Below, one piece after another: positions 47,278 to 47,327 of a stretch of DNA of 47,327 nucleotides. Below the pieces are notes generated by a model. It was not told the origin of the DNA and did no database searches. It saw only the letters and a list, made by a program, of their open reading frames with translations. Positions within the stretch are counted from its first letter, which is position 1; the number at the start of each line of letters is the position of its first letter. Source of the DNA: WYEG01 sp049414625 (GTDB lineage Bacteria; Desulfobacterota; Thermodesulfobacteria; Thermodesulfobacteriales; Thermodesulfobacteriaceae); NCBI GenBank assembly GCA_049414625.1, contig JBMSAU010000114.1, forward strand, positions 1-47,327, given 5' to 3'. The position numbers and the translations under genes were made by a program.

Positions 47278-47327
47278 ATTTTTTTCTAATTCCGCACAAC
47301 GGGAGTATCTCCCCCCTTTACTTCTCT

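Noticed and set aside
47301..47313. Small stem GGGAG/CTCCC after the last gene
   Set aside because: Five base pairs with a three-base loop and no T-run is too weak to call a terminator.

Overview
This window reads as a dense, moderately AT-rich chromosomal segment of a flagellated, outer-membrane-bearing (diderm) bacterium. The gene set is a flagellar cap operon, a TonB-dependent receptor, FixABCX-type electron-transfer flavoproteins, a Rieske/cytochrome b pair, a PglB/STT3 oligosaccharyltransferase, an archaeal-type RNA ligase next to RtcA, long-form HisG and an operonic Etf-quinone oxidoreductase. It fits a thermophilic, anaerobic Thermodesulfobacteria-like lineage best. That placement is inference from gene content; no rRNA or marker phylogeny is available here.

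Layout. 1-2717: repeat debris, then a flagellar operon (flaG-fliD-fliS-fliT-like) behind a near-consensus sigma-28 promoter. 2693-6888 (minus strand): trpC, then a separate promoter for hisI-hisG followed by three signalling genes (an HD-GYP-associated N-domain-like protein, a frameshifted HDOD protein and a GGDEF protein with a pseudo-receiver). 7010-14954 (plus): the classical rpmH-rnpA-yidD-yidC-khpB-mnmE block, running directly into hyuA-hyuB. 14915-18007 (minus): yebC-ruvC-ruvA continuing into a Rieske protein and a cytochrome b. 18144-24767 (plus): fixX-stt3-cupin-argB-valS-pilZ. 25059-29079 (plus): a dnaJ-type co-chaperone, then lon-nudix. 29015-32676 (minus): fabG-rtcA-RNA ligase-siroheme dehydrogenase. 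33064-34465 (plus): nth-lgt. 34436-38560 (minus): glycosyltransferase-recG-tyrA. 39090-45402 (plus): TonB receptor, a small Cys-rich protein, fixA-fixB-fixC and birA. 45394-47277: a minus-strand macrodomain protein, then plus-strand ttcA-like and a small zinc-ribbon/rubredoxin-like protein.

How the genes work together. The fix genes form a quinone-linked electron-bifurcating module whose ferredoxin subunit (fixX) sits 23 kb from fixABC. Both units start at promoters whose -10 box lies 6-8 bases before the ATG, so both transcripts look leaderless. Many genes overlap by 1-65 bases. GGDEF and PilZ proteins indicate c-di-GMP signalling near motility genes. The rtcA-RNA ligase pair is an RNA end-processing cassette inside a housekeeping operon.

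The most notable points are an rnpA with no ATG, GTG or TTG start in a sensible place (probable CTG inside rpmH), the two leaderless fix promoters, the rtcA-ligase cassette, the HDOD frameshift, a RuvC with an altered C-terminal catalytic motif, the Rieske/cytochrome b pair appended to the ruv operon, and a family of palindromic dispersed repeats. No rRNA, tRNA, CRISPR array or complete insertion sequence was seen.
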